A stretch of 64,000 bases of DNA from NCBI GenBank assembly GCA_051294375.1, contig CM119265.1:7015489-7079488 (forward strand), written 5' to 3'. Position 1 is the first letter of the stretch, and each line of letters starts with the position of its first letter. Shown here piece after piece: positions 52,162 through 63,707 of this stretch. A program made the position numbers and the translations under genes. This DNA is from Paraspadella gotoi. Taxonomy: Eukaryota > Chaetognatha. Under the pieces are notes generated by a model, which saw only the letters and a program-made list of their open reading frames with translations, had not been told where the DNA came from and did no database searches.

Positions 52162-54239
52162 TGGCTCTCTCATCCTCTCCTATCTATTGTTGGTTGTTTT
52201 CCCCTCGCACATTTGCTTGAATCGAATTCAAGGCTATATCTTTTTCATTTCATCATCAGTTTTTGAGTTTGTTGTTTGACTTTTGGTTGTATTCTTTATT
52301 TACCGAAGAGAGTTTGAGAGTTCTTAGCACTACGTAATTAAAAACTAAGACTAGTTATATGTTGACAAGTTGTAGTAGTTTTTTCAAATAATACTACGAA
52401 AAAAAATCAGTGCATTAACAGTATAGAAGTAACGTGGGATTTCTGTATTTCTTTTTTTTACTTCCTTAGCTTCAGGACGAAAATTATGCAAATACATGGT
52501 ATTGTACAGTTTGAATGACTTTAGTTTTGATATACTAAAACGATATTTTGTTTATCAAATGTCGTGTAAATGAGAAGTGATTCTAAGAATACATTCCATA
52601 TCAAAATAATTTCTAACTTAATAAAGTGAAGTTTTCTTAGTACTTTGTTTTAGGAAAAATATTTTGTTTTATTATTGAAATTTTGTAATTTTAAAAGATA
52701 TCTAAATAAACGTCGTATATGCCTTAACTAATTTTATGTAAATATAATTATAAATCGCTATCATTCTAATATCCTTAAATTCTCAGCTATTAAGTAATTA
52801 ATAATTGATAATTAATTAATAAAGATAGAATTCTATACTGTTTATAAAGGAAATAGATCTTTGAAAACATAGTTACAATATCACCCAAAGTTAATTAAAT
52901 TAGCTGCTAATCTGTTTTTAAATTTGGTCGATAGTAATATGGTTTTGATAGTCCACGATATATAAAAATAATCAGGATAAGTGCAAGAAAAAAATATTAC
53001 AATATTTATTTAAAATCCGTTAAGTATCGCGCTCATATTCAATTCCAAGCTTCAGCTGTGATCTTTTGTCTCATCGAAGGATGGAATCACAAGGACTGAA
53101 TGAGTCCATCGGACAATGAATTTTTCGTGAATAAAACTTTACATGATTTCGAAGCAAAAACAACAAAGTTGCTGTAATTTTTTCCTACCAGATATATTGA
53201 GCTATGAAAATTGGTATTTAGCCCGAGATTATTGTTAGAAAATCGACCGAAACCAAAACTTCAAAATCTATTCGCGAAATGGCTTTGATTAGAAATTTAA
53301 TTCATTTTTCTAAACTTCTTTAGACGAGAGGATATTTTACCGACACTGACGTAAAAAAAAAACTCATTAAAAATAGTTATAGGAAAATTATTTTAAAAAA
53401 ACATGGATGAAATTCCAAAGCTATGATCTTTTTTTCCGTTGGAATAAATAGAATTATGTAGGCGTTTTGAGATTCATGCATTTCCGACAAGATGAAGATA
53501 AAATGCGGACGTGGCCTTATGGCCCCGTACACCAAAAAATCTAAAACAATTAACTTCAAAGGTTATAATTAATATAATTAATAGTTTTGTACATTAGTTT
53601 TGTTTTTCATAATTTAAATTTTTGGACAGATTTCATTATCACCACCAAGAAAATGGTCAATGATTGAGGAAAATTAAATGCATATGTAAGATATGCTTTT
53701 TTTAAAAATTCGACACAAATAATACCTGTGATAAATGAATACAATAATAAAGAATTTACAATTAATAACATTTAATTTGATATTATTAAAGATAGGATTA
53801 GTATCACACCCCTAACGAACTCAGTAATATAGCAGCATCTTGGTCATTTCAACAGGGTGCATTTAGAGAAATATATGCTCTTTTGCAGTCATTTATCAAA
53901 AGTTATCAAAGTTATCAAAAAAGTAATAAACAGTAGATTGGAGCTCTCGAGAACAAAAATTTGAATTAAGTGAACAAACAGACAAACAAACAGACGTGAG
54001 ATTATCGAAAAATAATTTTTTCAGATTGTTTTGGGAACAGTATCATAAAATACAATATATTTATAGTGATATTCTTGTAAAATAATAAATTTTTAAATAA
54101 TTTTTTGTAAATTTTTATTACAGATTCTGATTCTTCAAAAAAATTTATACCAAAAATATAAAGCATGTAATCAAAAATTACTGTTTTCAGTGTGAAAAAC
54201 GACAAAAGTCAAAATTTCCTACTTTTTTACGTTCTGTAT
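52162..54239. other. AT-rich gene desert, left part
   Basis: The first ~150 bp is probably the hnRNP 3' UTR. Beyond it the sequence is AT-rich with frequent stops in all frames, and no gene, RNA or clear repeat was recognised. Confidence 0.6.
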
Positions 54240-54265
54240 TATATGACTATTATATGAAAAACGTT
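54240..54265. repeat. Left flanking direct repeat of 2.5-kb insertion
   Basis: 26 nt starting TATATGACTATTATATG and ending AAAACGTT. It matches 56735-56758 except for a 2-nt indel. Confidence 0.75.
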
Positions 54266-55434
54266 GTTCATTCTTGATTTCTTGCTATTTAGAAAGCTAG
54301 AGACTGAAACCGCCGAAACATCGCGCAAGACTCGTACTTGATCCACTGCACGTCTCATTGCTCCAATCTGCTCGACCTACGACACTCTCGCTCATCATCC
54401 CGACACACATCTAGTCAGTCCATACCGCCATCATGCTTTCCTATTTTTACTTAATGTACATGTTTGACTCTTCAGTTTTTGCGGTCTATCATCAGTCCTC
54501 TGGCAGATTTTAATCATGCGAGGACTCATGAGGTGGAAAGCCTTTGGAATCTTTCGATCACCTGCATGCGGGCAGAGTCAGTCCTCTTCTGGTATCGGAA
54601 AGCAGACGATACCATCCTGGCCGGTGCGCAAAAGATCTCATTGAGACATTATTGACACCACCTGGAATGGCATAGAATGTAGCCATCAACGTGGACATTG
54701 TGAAAAGGAGCAGTGAATGCGTCAAATCATCCAATTCTCCATGCATCGCGATTAGTAGCTTATACAAGCGCCAAAGAGGGCGGGTCCATCATTGGAATTT
54801 TCAAATACTTATCGCCAAAACCCGACCCACCACTGACAGTTATATTCCCTTTGCATTCGCCATGCTCCCTTGTCGCATAAGCTGGGCCACGGTCAGTGTC
54901 CCTTACCAGGAAGAGCCAGGCTAGATTCCGTCGAACCCCGAGCTTCAGCGTCGCCGCAGCTTGAGCATATCAAAAAGAAGCCCTGGCGATAATGGTTACC
55001 CTCTCAGTGGGAGCGTTCGGAAGAAGGCCAGGTTTCGGCCCAGAACTTGGCTTGCAGGACCAGTGGCCACCAAGGTCGGCTGTCCAAGTTAACCTGACGC
55101 AAGTTTCAATCTCCACCCCCCAGCGAGGGCGAACGAGGAGAGACCCTTGCTGATTTGAAGGGACCGACCGCGCCCCACCACAGCGCAAGTGGGAGAAAAT
55201 AGACAGAAGCGTCTCAAAGAACTGGTGGGTCACTTTTGGTCCCTCCATACCTACCACCAGGGGGATCACTGAATTCATTTGGTGCGGTGCTGGCAAAGCA
55301 GGGGATCTCCAGTTCAGTGACGACCCGCGGCTCTTTACGTGAGCAATTGGTCGAAACCGAAAAGACAAAATCCCCAGACCGAAAAACATCAGGAGCCGTC
55401 TATTGGGCGTCCTGGTGCAGGAGCGGGCAACCAA

Positions 55435-55471
55435 CCCCCCCCCCCCCCCCAAACCCCCCCCCCCCCCCCCC
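55435..55471. repeat. Poly(C) tract
   Basis: Two long C runs separated by AAA. A minus-strand frame through it encodes only poly-Gly and is not a gene. Such tracts are prone to sequencing error. Confidence 0.85.
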
Positions 55472-56438
55472 ATGCACAGCAGACATACGTGGGCGAGACA
55501 GGAGGAAAAGTCTCATCTTCAGATAGGTTATCCAACAACATATCAAGCCTATCATCGCACCTACTTAGAGGCACAATCATAACCGTCTGCCAGTTGCCAG
55601 AAACACGCAACAACTATGGGACATTTTCAGAGAAGAAGACGTCTCGTGCTCTGTCCCATGACCAAAACTGTTCTCAAGAGGTATAGAGAGGCAATTTTAC
55701 ATCAAGGCACAGCCGAACCCTCTTTGAAACGTGATGGAGGACGATTCGAACTCCCTCCAAGCTATGATTCGCTTAAATCAAAACTGTGGTGGAGCACCCA
55801 ACCGCCACCTCAGCCGCACCGCGTGTCTTCCCTGTCCTCAACTCAACGGGTCAGGCGGAGGCCTCTCAGAGTCAATGGACGTCCGATGCCTCAACGAAGC
55901 TTGCAGGCAACTTGGCGCGACTCTTCTCGTGCTGGACGTCGCCCAAACGACAGCTACAAGAGGCAGGAGAGGAGGTTGTATCACCTGCCCCAAAACAGGC
56001 CCGAACAGTGCAATCGCCCACCTCACCGTCAGGTGAGAAGGAGCGGCCTTCGGCAGGCCTATCAGGCTGTCATGAGCAGATATTCGAGTGGCACTAGGCA
56101 ATTTTTCCACAGCCGGATCGAGTTAACCAGATCCAGCCCTGTCCCATTCCACGACAATATCATCTGGCCTATGGACAGGCCAATGACCCGACACATCGTT
56201 AACGTCCCACATTTTGCCCGGCTGGGGGGAGGCAAGCTCATTTTTGCAGCTCTTTTTCCTACCTTGACTATTTCACTTATCTTTAACTTATCTATCCTCA
56301 TCACTATTCTTCTATTTCATTTTTCTCTTACTAACAATCATCAGCTTAACAATTAATTATTATACTTTGTGTTAAAATATTTAGTTTTTCTAAAAAATTT
56401 TTCACTGTTGTAAACATTGCCTAATGTATTGACCCGGT

Positions 56439-56440
<2 letters not shown>

Positions 56441-56469
<29 letters not shown>
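56441..56469. repeat. (CT)n microsatellite
   Basis: Perfect CT dinucleotide run, with a second interrupted CT-rich stretch at about 56579-56606. Lies inside the insertion block. Confidence 0.9.
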
Positions 56470-56472
<3 letters not shown>

Positions 56473-56734
56473 TTTTTCTTTTCACCAATTTCAAAAATCA
56501 TTTACTCTCTCTTTCCCTACTTTCACCGTGTCCTTCACATCTGTACACTATCTCCCTTGCTCAATTCTTTGTTGGAAACTCTCTCTCTTCTCTCTCTCTC
56601 TCTTCAAACTAATGTTAAAAAATATTGGTCTATTGAATTCACTTGCTGATTGAAGACTCGCAAAAAACTAAGAGTCGAAACATGTACATTTAATAAATAA
56701 AATTGTATTTACAACGGAAATTTCGTTTCTCTTC

Positions 56735-56758
56735 TATATGACTATTATGAAAAACGTT
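56735..56758. repeat. Right flanking direct repeat of 2.5-kb insertion
   Basis: 24 nt TATATGACTATTATG...AAAACGTT, matching 54240-54265. Confidence 0.75.
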
Positions 56759-59700
56759 TAAATCATTTTTTACAGCTTTAAGAAAAAGGGTCATTCAATT
56801 CAACTTCAAAATAGGCCAAAATGGAGTACAAATTCAGAAGGCTGAGCTCATGCCGATTCGAAAATGATTTCACTTTAAACATTTGATGCATTCTACGCCA
56901 TTTTATATCGGTTTTAATTATAATATAAAATAAAAGAAACCTATCTAAAGAGTTGCAGGTCAAACGAAAAAGCCAATCCATCTGATATTTTTATGAATTT
57001 TTTATTAGTGAATTCGAAAAATGTAATAGAGAGACATTTTTAAATTTCAACTTGTATCATTGAAAATGAAACATTTTTAACTTTAACCCTGAATTCTTCA
57101 TAACTGGAACGCGTTTATCAAAATGTCTCTCTATTACATTTTTACAAATGTTTTTAAGATTGCTAATCAAATTTTTAAATCAATATTATTGCAGTCATTT
57201 AGGCTGCAACTCTTCAAATTCAGTATAATTCACTGTAGCTCAAATTTCTTTACCATCTATTTTACTGAAGATTTTGTTCATGACTGGAAAACCAACAGAG
57301 TAACAAGATTAATTGTTTAATTCTCCCCTTCTAAATTATCCCTTACCGTATTTTTAACTTCTTACCTAGAATTTTTTAACATCAGATTGAAAAACTAATC
57401 TTTAAAAAATGTGCTTACCCATTTAACTTAACAATTTTGTTATTTACCGATTTAAAAAAATGATTGAAACAGAAATGTTTACATATAAAAAAAACTTATT
57501 ATTTTTTTGTGATTACTGATGACTATAATGTATTTCTCGATGTATTAGCTCTAATACATCAAAGTAGATTCCTCCATAAATTTTTAAATTTGTCAGAACG
57601 TTTTTCTCTTTTTTTCCATATTTTTTTGACACGCTAAACGTTTCTCTGATTACGCAAAATTTCATGAAAAAAATAAAAAATTAATAGTACCAATAGTTAG
57701 TGTTATGTCTCGAATAGATGGAAAAAAAACCTCGTTTAAAATTCGATCGGGAAGTGGGTAACTAAGGCTTACCAATGGTATCCTCCACGCCAATCGTTCT
57801 CTCAAATAATTTTTTTTATTTAATACATTTGAAAGGGAAAAAAGAAAAATTCAGAATGCAGGTTGCAGAAAGGGTACAGATAATCTGGACATACTGACAT
57901 GATAATCATGACCTTTTATGTCTTGTGAAAGAGGGGCAGTAAAGAAACCTAAAAATTTGATCATTAAGTCAGTCAATGAACCCTTTCCAATGGGCTATTC
58001 CGCGAAATTTTTTTTCTTAATTTAAACGGATGATAAGTAATAGAATTAAATTCCTTGTATAAAGTTGTTATATTTAAAAGAAAATTATCAATACAAATAA
58101 ACACAATGTCTTGCTTTGTCAAATATGTCGCCAGCTATGTAATTTTTTAAAATTTTATTATGATAAACAAGCAGCGTGTCAAGCTTTTTGTTTGCAGTTG
58201 AAGATATAAGGAAAATGACAATTTTTTTCACAGACAAGAAGTAGACGTCCAGCTGTTTATATCAATCTGAAAATTATTTTGTATTTATCATTTTTCATAT
58301 TTAAAAAAACATTTTATCCAGCTACTTCATAAATTTTTGCTTGTTTTTTACTTTAACTAAAAAATACAAGCAAATTTATAGAGTAGAGCAAATTTAATGG
58401 TAATCAAAATGTAATTTAGTCTTTCCTTTTTCAAATTACGAAAGAAGAAAAAAAATTTCACATGCCTTCATTGAAATTTTTAATGCAAAAAACTGTTATA
58501 CTTTTAACTCCGATTTAAATAAAAGCTGTGTAAATATTTATGGATAAAATTTAATAAAACTATTTCAGAGAGGTGTCCCATGATTAGGGTTTAATTTAAT
58601 ACCTCACCCACTTTCCTACATCTTTTCTTCCAAAGTTATTCAAGAAAATAACTTTTTTTACCGTGAGAGAACTAAGGATTTGAACTACGCAGTACAAATC
58701 TTTGTTAAATAAAAATTTCGGCAAAGAGGGAATATCTCAATTTATCCTATTTGTACAATACCTAAATTTTAAAATAAAACTTAAAGAAAAATTTTCCGTC
58801 CTCTAGAGACATATCACTTTCAGGTTTACCCATCGTCTTACACATTTATGGATTATGCTGGAAGAAATCAGCAAAACGTTTTCTCTTTTTTTTAAATAGT
58901 TTGTACTAGCGCGTCAGAAATCTAAGAAGAAACTCGAAAATTTTATTCTGACAAATTTTGCCTTTCAAGGCTGACGTTTATGACTACATCTCGGAAACCA
59001 TTGTAGGAAATTAAAAACGGTTTTTTTGAAGGAATATTGATATATTCATCCTCCAGGGACCGGCATAAAAATATATAAAAAAATTAACTAATATTGGCTC
59101 TCGAGTGAGGTATCTAATCAAAGATTACGCATTGTTATGCTGAATGACCTTTCCTCTTAACATAAAAATATTATAAAACATATTTTCCAAAAGTTTTTTA
59201 GTTTTATTCCGGCGAATCTGAAACTTCTTAAAATTAAAAAAAATATTATTTTGAAATTTTATGATTTTATAAGGATATTATTATAAAGAATATTCAATTT
59301 ATGATACTGTTATGAAAATTTTTTTAAAAAAAGGGCTTAATTATTTTTCATTTCATATACAAAGGCAGCAAAAAAAACATTGTTCAATAACTCAATCTTT
59401 TCATAACTCCGCCCTAATAAACAAATTACATTCCATTATATTTATTTATTTTATATTATATTCCATTATATTAAATTTATATTAACACCAAATTGTAAGG
59501 CAAACAAAATTATTTTTATCCTTTCTAACAAATTGTTTTCATGCTTTGCGATAAAAGCTGGACCTTACTGTATATTAACAAAATAAAATCGTAATGTTAT
59601 ATCGGGTTGGTCACATTTTAGAATATCAAATCTACTCGAAAAAATCCTACCATGGGGAGGCGCTTTTTAAAATTTCTACCTTGAGCGAGAGGTAACAAAA

Positions 59701-59820
59701 ATAGCTCATACAATCTCGAAACGATTGGTTTTCTCGTAAATCAACGGAAAGTTCGTGGTTTGTCAATGGAAAGATCGATTATTAGTTTGAAGTGGTCGGA
59801 CAATTACACTGATCGAAGCG
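56759..59820. other. AT-rich gene desert, right part
   Basis: No gene was recognised; all frames are short. It contains the inverted repeat at 57017-57143 and scattered homopolymer A/T runs. Confidence 0.6.
57017..57143. repeat. Inverted repeat, two perfect 24-nt arms
   Basis: Left arm 57017-57040 starts AAAAATGTAATAGAGAG; right arm 57120-57143 is its exact reverse complement. They are separated by 79 nt. It may be the terminal repeats of a small non-autonomous element or a fold-back. Confidence 0.85.
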
Positions 59821-59933
59821 TTTTCTAGCTGTCCAGCGAAATCCATTTCTGCTTTCTGACACGATGAGAGTCATCGATCTTGACTAGAATAAACCAGTTC
59901 GTGCTCTCCCCTTATCTGCTACATAAGTCCAGG

Positions 59934-61043
59934 ATGAGAGTCAATCCGGCAATTCTCGTTATTCTTGGAATTTTCTTTATCGTAATTCGCTTAACTGATC
60001 GCCTGCCGAAAATTTTCCGCCTTTTTCCTCATTTTCGCCAATCGAAGTCGGATAAACTCAAGGAACTATCTTTGGAAAACTCCATTCGCCTAGAAGATGC
60101 GCGAATCTGGTTGGGAAAGTGGCGCAGTATCGGCCGGGATGCCGCGCGGATGTCTCCATGTCCAGAAGGAGTTCGGCCCAAAATCGACGTTGTCGTGGTG
60201 ACCACTCCTCGTCGCGGATCTCGATTCCCGCTGACGCAGACCGCGACAAAGGTGAGTCGCCTCTCTCGGCGGCAATGCGCCTTTGACGTTCGCGTTATGC
60301 TCTGCGACGTCGGGGTCGACCGTCACCGCGAGGCCCGCGCATTGACTCCCGTTTTTCGTCGCATAAAAAAACCTCCGGACGGACAAATTACCGACGTTTT
60401 CGAAAAGGAAAAAAGGGATTACGTTTTCTGCTTGAATTCAACGGTCGAATCTGACTACGTCCTTATGTTAGAAGACGATGGATTTCCGGAGGACGACTTT
60501 TTCGACGTCCTCGACAGTGTGCTTCGGGTCCGAAGTATTAGGTACCCGGAATACGCCTCAGCTCTGTTTCTAAAGTTGCATCATCCTGAGCGTCTTTTGG
60601 GATATCTTAATCCCGAACCATGCCGGCTGTTGGAGTTGTTCGTATTAGCCACCGTCTCTGCCTCGGTTTTACTCAGTTGTTCAAAAACGGCGGTGCGATG
60701 GAGTTTTTGGACTCTTTTCGTTGTAATCGTCATTTTTCTCGAGTTGTTTGGACGCCCTAACTTGCTTCAATTGAGGCGTCTTCATCCTACATTGTACGTC
60801 GTTGCGCCGGCGCCCGATTGCTGCACCCTCGCGATTATGTTTCCTCGGCGTCATATTCGCGACGTTGTGGACGATTTGAACGTCATGACCTGCAACTACA
60901 AATTCCCTAAAGACGCGGCTCTTGATCGCATCAAGATTAGACATCCGTCGGAAGCGTATTCGATTCAACCGAACCTAGTCAAACACATTGGCTTGTACTC
61001 CACTTTAAGGAATAAAGCCACCGTAGATCCATTCAACGTTTGA
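59934..61043 (+). CDS. PGAP4: GPI-GalNAc transferase (PGAP4/TMEM246 family)
   Basis: PGAP4 adds the GalNAc side chain to GPI anchors in the Golgi. One intronless frame of 369 residues (human 403). Residues 5-19 form an N-terminal signal-anchor helix (AILVILGIFFIVIRL). The glycosyltransferase-A core has VVVVTTPRR and the acidic motif MLEDDGFPEDDFF, in the place of a DXD metal site. LKLHHPERLLGYLNPEP is followed by a pair of hydrophobic helices inside the domain (LFVLATVSASVLLS and FWTLFVVIVIFLELFGR), the unusual tandem-helix insertion that characterises PGAP4. APDCCTLAIMFPRRH and SIQPNLVKHIGLYST complete the fold. ATG 59934 was chosen; the frame is open upstream but has no earlier ATG. Confidence 0.92.
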   Translation: MRVNPAILVILGIFFIVIRLTDRLPKIFRLFPHFRQSKSDKLKELSLENSIRLEDARIWLGKWRSIGRDAARMSPCPEGVRPKIDVVVVTTPRRGSRFPLTQTATKVSRLSRRQCAFDVRVMLCDVGVDRHREARALTPVFRRIKKPPDGQITDVFEKEKRDYVFCLNSTVESDYVLMLEDDGFPEDDFFDVLDSVLRVRSIRYPEYASALFLKLHHPERLLGYLNPEPCRLLELFVLATVSASVLLSCSKTAVRWSFWTLFVVIVIFLELFGRPNLLQLRRLHPTLYVVAPAPDCCTLAIMFPRRHIRDVVDDLNVMTCNYKFPKDAALDRIKIRHPSEAYSIQPNLVKHIGLYSTLRNKATVDPFNV

Positions 61044-61201
61044 TTAAATTATATTTAAATATATTTATTCTCTCACATTTAATTACAATCAAGTAAATGT
61101 TAATCATTCACAAACGAAGTTGAGGCAATTTGACTTTCGGAGTTATTCGTCGTGAATTCATGAAAAAAATTGTATCCGGTTCCTTTCCATCGTGTTATCT
61201 A

Positions 61202-62896
61202 TTATAAATAATGTAGAATCAGAAATATAGTATATAATTCTATATAACCCGTATTTTTACAATTGACCTGATTCTTTATTTCACTTCGAATCGCGCGGGC
61301 AGGATAGGCGTACAGAAAAAATGTTAAACTATGGTTCAACAGACAAAAATATTCAATTATAAACCACCATTGTTGATTTTCTTCCATCATGAAACTTTGA
61401 GAAACAGCCGCTGAAAGCAATGTTAGATTTTTTTATTTAGATTTTATAGGATTGTTTTAACTCAAGAACGGTAATTCCAATGTGTTGCGCCGCAGTGACT
61501 TTCTTTTCACGTGTATTTGCTTTTGATCACATGAATAATTTAAAAAAAACTTTACTTGACTGTGTATTTATAACATGCACTGCATCAAAATTCTTTCTTT
61601 TATTCCTTATAGTTTTAGGAATTCTTGAAAGCGGCGCGAGCAGTCCCTTAGATTTGATTTTTCTTTGTTTTAACAAATGAGCAACCAACTATAGACAAAT
61701 TATAACAATAACTTATTGTAAGTAGGATAGACCGACGGACAGACATACCGACAGACCGACTGAAAAGTGACTTATTGAGTTGCTCCGCGAGTACTCGCGG
61801 CATAACTAAAAATTGCCTTCTGTCTCAATCGTTCAATACTTGGAATCTCTGTGACTATATACAACACAGAGATACTGAGAACAAGTGCCAAAATCTGTTG
61901 TTCATTTTCTTTTCTTCCGGAATGCCGTGTATTGTTCATTTCCTTTTTGTTGTATAGTACACAGACAAGAATTGTCAAATTTCCTTATTAAAAAGTTAGA
62001 ACGTAAGTCACTTTACTAATAAATTAATTTTTTTTAAAATATAGTTTCATTAACTTACCTATAAAAACCAACAAAATGGGACACCACCTGTAAGTGATAC
62101 CTCGAATGATCGGAAGTACTGTGTAAGTGAAGTTTTGGGACAATTCCAGGGGATAATCAGAGAATGTATCGTTGAGATCTCCAGAAAATAAAGGTCGATG
62201 AGAAATACATCTGCGTTAGATAAAAAAAGTATCCTAACAGGCTAACTCTAAAAATATCTATTTAAACAAAGTTAACTTCACCTGTTATTCGATCCGTTCG
62301 GATACTTTTCAAAAATCATCGGTAAGTTTAGTGCCGTTACAATGAGGCTGATCGATGTGATAATGATGAATCTCCTTCTTTTTCCAATTTTTCTCTCAAC
62401 CTTCTTTGGGTAGGGCGAGTGTACATTGTACAATTATTAAATAAATTCATCCATAAAATCGAATTGAACATTAAACAAAATTACTCGAAAGGGAAAAAGG
62501 ACGCCGCTCGCTCTGTCCAGCGTCAGCGCTGCGATAATACAATTGCTTGCACCTTCAGTGGTGCTTAAAGCGAAGTTTGGAATTCGACAGGCGATGGAGG
62601 AAAGAACGAATGGCCAACCATAAAAGGCAGCGATTAATGTTTTCAATGTGACGTTGATTGAATCTGTTATGATTAAATATCAGTTGAAATGATAATATTT
62701 TGAGAAATTAAACTTCAACTCTACCGTAAACCGCCGTTGTTAGAAGATAAGGTGCCGAAGGGGAATCTTTTAATGAAGGTCTAGTCATTATAAATATGGC
62801 CAGAAAGTTTCCAACGTAAGCGACGATGGTAGACAAAGGAAAAAGAATAGTTTCCACTTTAAAGGGAATAACGATGTTTGGTTTTTGGAAATCCAT
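61202..62896 (-). CDS. Rhodopsin-class GPCR, FMRFamide-receptor-like
   Basis: Six exons on the minus strand, 62896-62725, 62663-62485, about 62403-62282, 62210-62059, 61983-61795 and 61410-61202, join with consistent phases to 340 residues. TM1 is FPLSTIVAYVGNFLAIFIM with the GN motif. Cys82 lies exactly 24 residues before Asp106, matching positions 3.25 and 3.49. The DRY motif is DRA (LTLDRASGVLFPFR). TM4 is FIIITSISLIVTAL. Extracellular loop 2 carries RCISH, the expected disulphide partner. TM5 is PILLVFIGNLTILVCVLY and TM6 ILALVLSISVLYIVTEIP. TM7 has NHSLTFFLYAYPAR in place of NPxxY. The style is that of invertebrate peptide GPCRs; the ligand is unknown. Convergent with PGAP4, 158 bp apart. 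Confidence 0.82.
61785..61800. repeat. Perfect 16-bp palindrome at GPCR exon 5 donor
   Basis: CCGCGAGTACTCGCGG is self-complementary. On the minus strand the proposed donor GT of exon 5 lies at its centre. A GAC(C/G)GAC-type repeat (61728-61760) adjoins it. Confidence 0.9.
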
Positions 62897-63201
62897 TGAA
62901 AATAAGCCACATGTATACTATGTTAGTTATATGATCGTTGTTTTAATTTTTAAGTTTCAAAACCACTTGTTGCAGGCATAAAAGTGCAGCTTTGAAATTT
63001 CCCAGTCCTTTTTATTTTTCTACCAAGCACCGATAAGAAAATTGTTTCGATCCATGCAAAAAGTTTCAAGGATTTACCTTGAATATAACCAATAATCCAA
63101 CAAATCTACTTGGTATTTATAAAACAAAGTAGTATTGTATTAATTTCTTTATCAAAATCAAATCCTTAAAGTTTATCATCTGTTTCGATAACTAAAAAGT
63201 T

Positions 63202-63273
63202 AGGGGACACCCGGGTTTGAACCGGGGACCTCTCGATCTGCAGTCGAATGCTCTACCACTGAGCTATATCCCC
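63202..63273 (-). tRNA. tRNA-Cys (GCA)
   Basis: On the minus strand a 72-nt cloverleaf starts GGGGATATAGCTCAGTGGTA, with acceptor stem GGGGATA/TGTCCCC, an anticodon loop CTGCAGA giving anticodon GCA, a T arm CCCGGTTCAAACCCGGG and discriminator U, all typical of eukaryotic tRNA-Cys. The internal A box (TAGCTCAGTGG) and B box (GGTTCAAACCC) are intact. No intron; CCA is not encoded, as expected. Confidence 0.97.
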
Positions 63274-63381
63274 TTTGCTGGTATCATAACTTCAAAAACT
63301 TTACTTATGGCTTAAAGCAGTATTATTTTTATAATTACATTTATAAATAGTTGTAACTTTAAAGAGCTTAATTTTGTTTTA

Positions 63382-63627
63382 TTATTCGGTCAATAATAGA
63401 ATCGTTATTATGGCGTTTCTTCGCTTTTGGCATCGGTAAATTATTCTTAAAAGGCGCTCAGCCTCGAACAAAAGATCGCGCGCCTTTTGGCTTTTCCTCT
63501 TCCCAGCGACGGCCTGGCGACAATCCTCGTTATGGCCTCTGTCCGGGAATCCCAGACGCTCCGGCGACCAACTCACTTCTAATTTTCTTTGTTTCAATGT
63601 CTTAAAATTGTTTTTCCAGTTACGCAC
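63382..63627 (-). CDS. Possible small hypothetical protein, head-to-head with ZDHHC17
   Basis: An 81-residue frame starting MRNWKNNFKTLKQRK, basic throughout and ending in a hydrophobic ITILLLTE. About 63430-63600 is GC-rich like the exons of this window and unlike the spacers, which suggests coding. Its ATG is 80 bp from that of the ZDHHC17-like gene on the other strand, so a shared promoter is possible. I recognise no family. It could equally be non-coding exon or an exon of a longer gene. Confidence 0.3.
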   Translation of the reverse strand: MRNWKNNFKTLKQRKLEVSWSPERLGFPDRGHNEDCRQAVAGKRKSQKARDLLFEAERLLRIIYRCQKRRNAIITILLLTE

Positions 63628-63707
63628 AAAATTATGAGAAAACTAACTTAAGTTTTCCGTTAAAAAGTCCATTCGTAACTTTCAATTGTCTAATCCTGAA
63701 ACCAATC

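Larger units (their letters stand above)
54266..56734 (+). mobile_element. Probable mobile-element insertion of about 2.47 kb
   Basis: A block much richer in GC than its AT-rich surroundings, flanked by 26/24-nt near-identical direct repeats that look like a target-site duplication. It contains C-rich runs at 55435-55471, a CT microsatellite at 56441-56469 and short Cys/Arg-rich reading frames (55616-56356), but no full-length enzyme. The right end has a hairpin, GACTC...GAGTC (56653-56675), then CGAAACATGTAC and TTTAATAAATAAAATTG. The left end has GACTGAAACCGCCGAAACAT and AAGACTCG. A 3' hairpin plus an AATAAA-rich tail suggests a truncated retrotransposon or Penelope-like element; the class is not proven. 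Confidence 0.6.

Noticed and set aside
51382-52173. Long minus-strand frame (263 codons) opposite the hnRNP gene
   Set aside because: The plus-strand frame encodes two clear RRMs; the antisense frame is an artefact of GC-rich third positions.
54970-55473. Minus-strand frame with poly-Gly N-terminus (167 codons)
   Set aside because: The Gly run comes from a poly(C) tract on the plus strand and the rest has no recognised domain; it lies in a mobile-element-like block.
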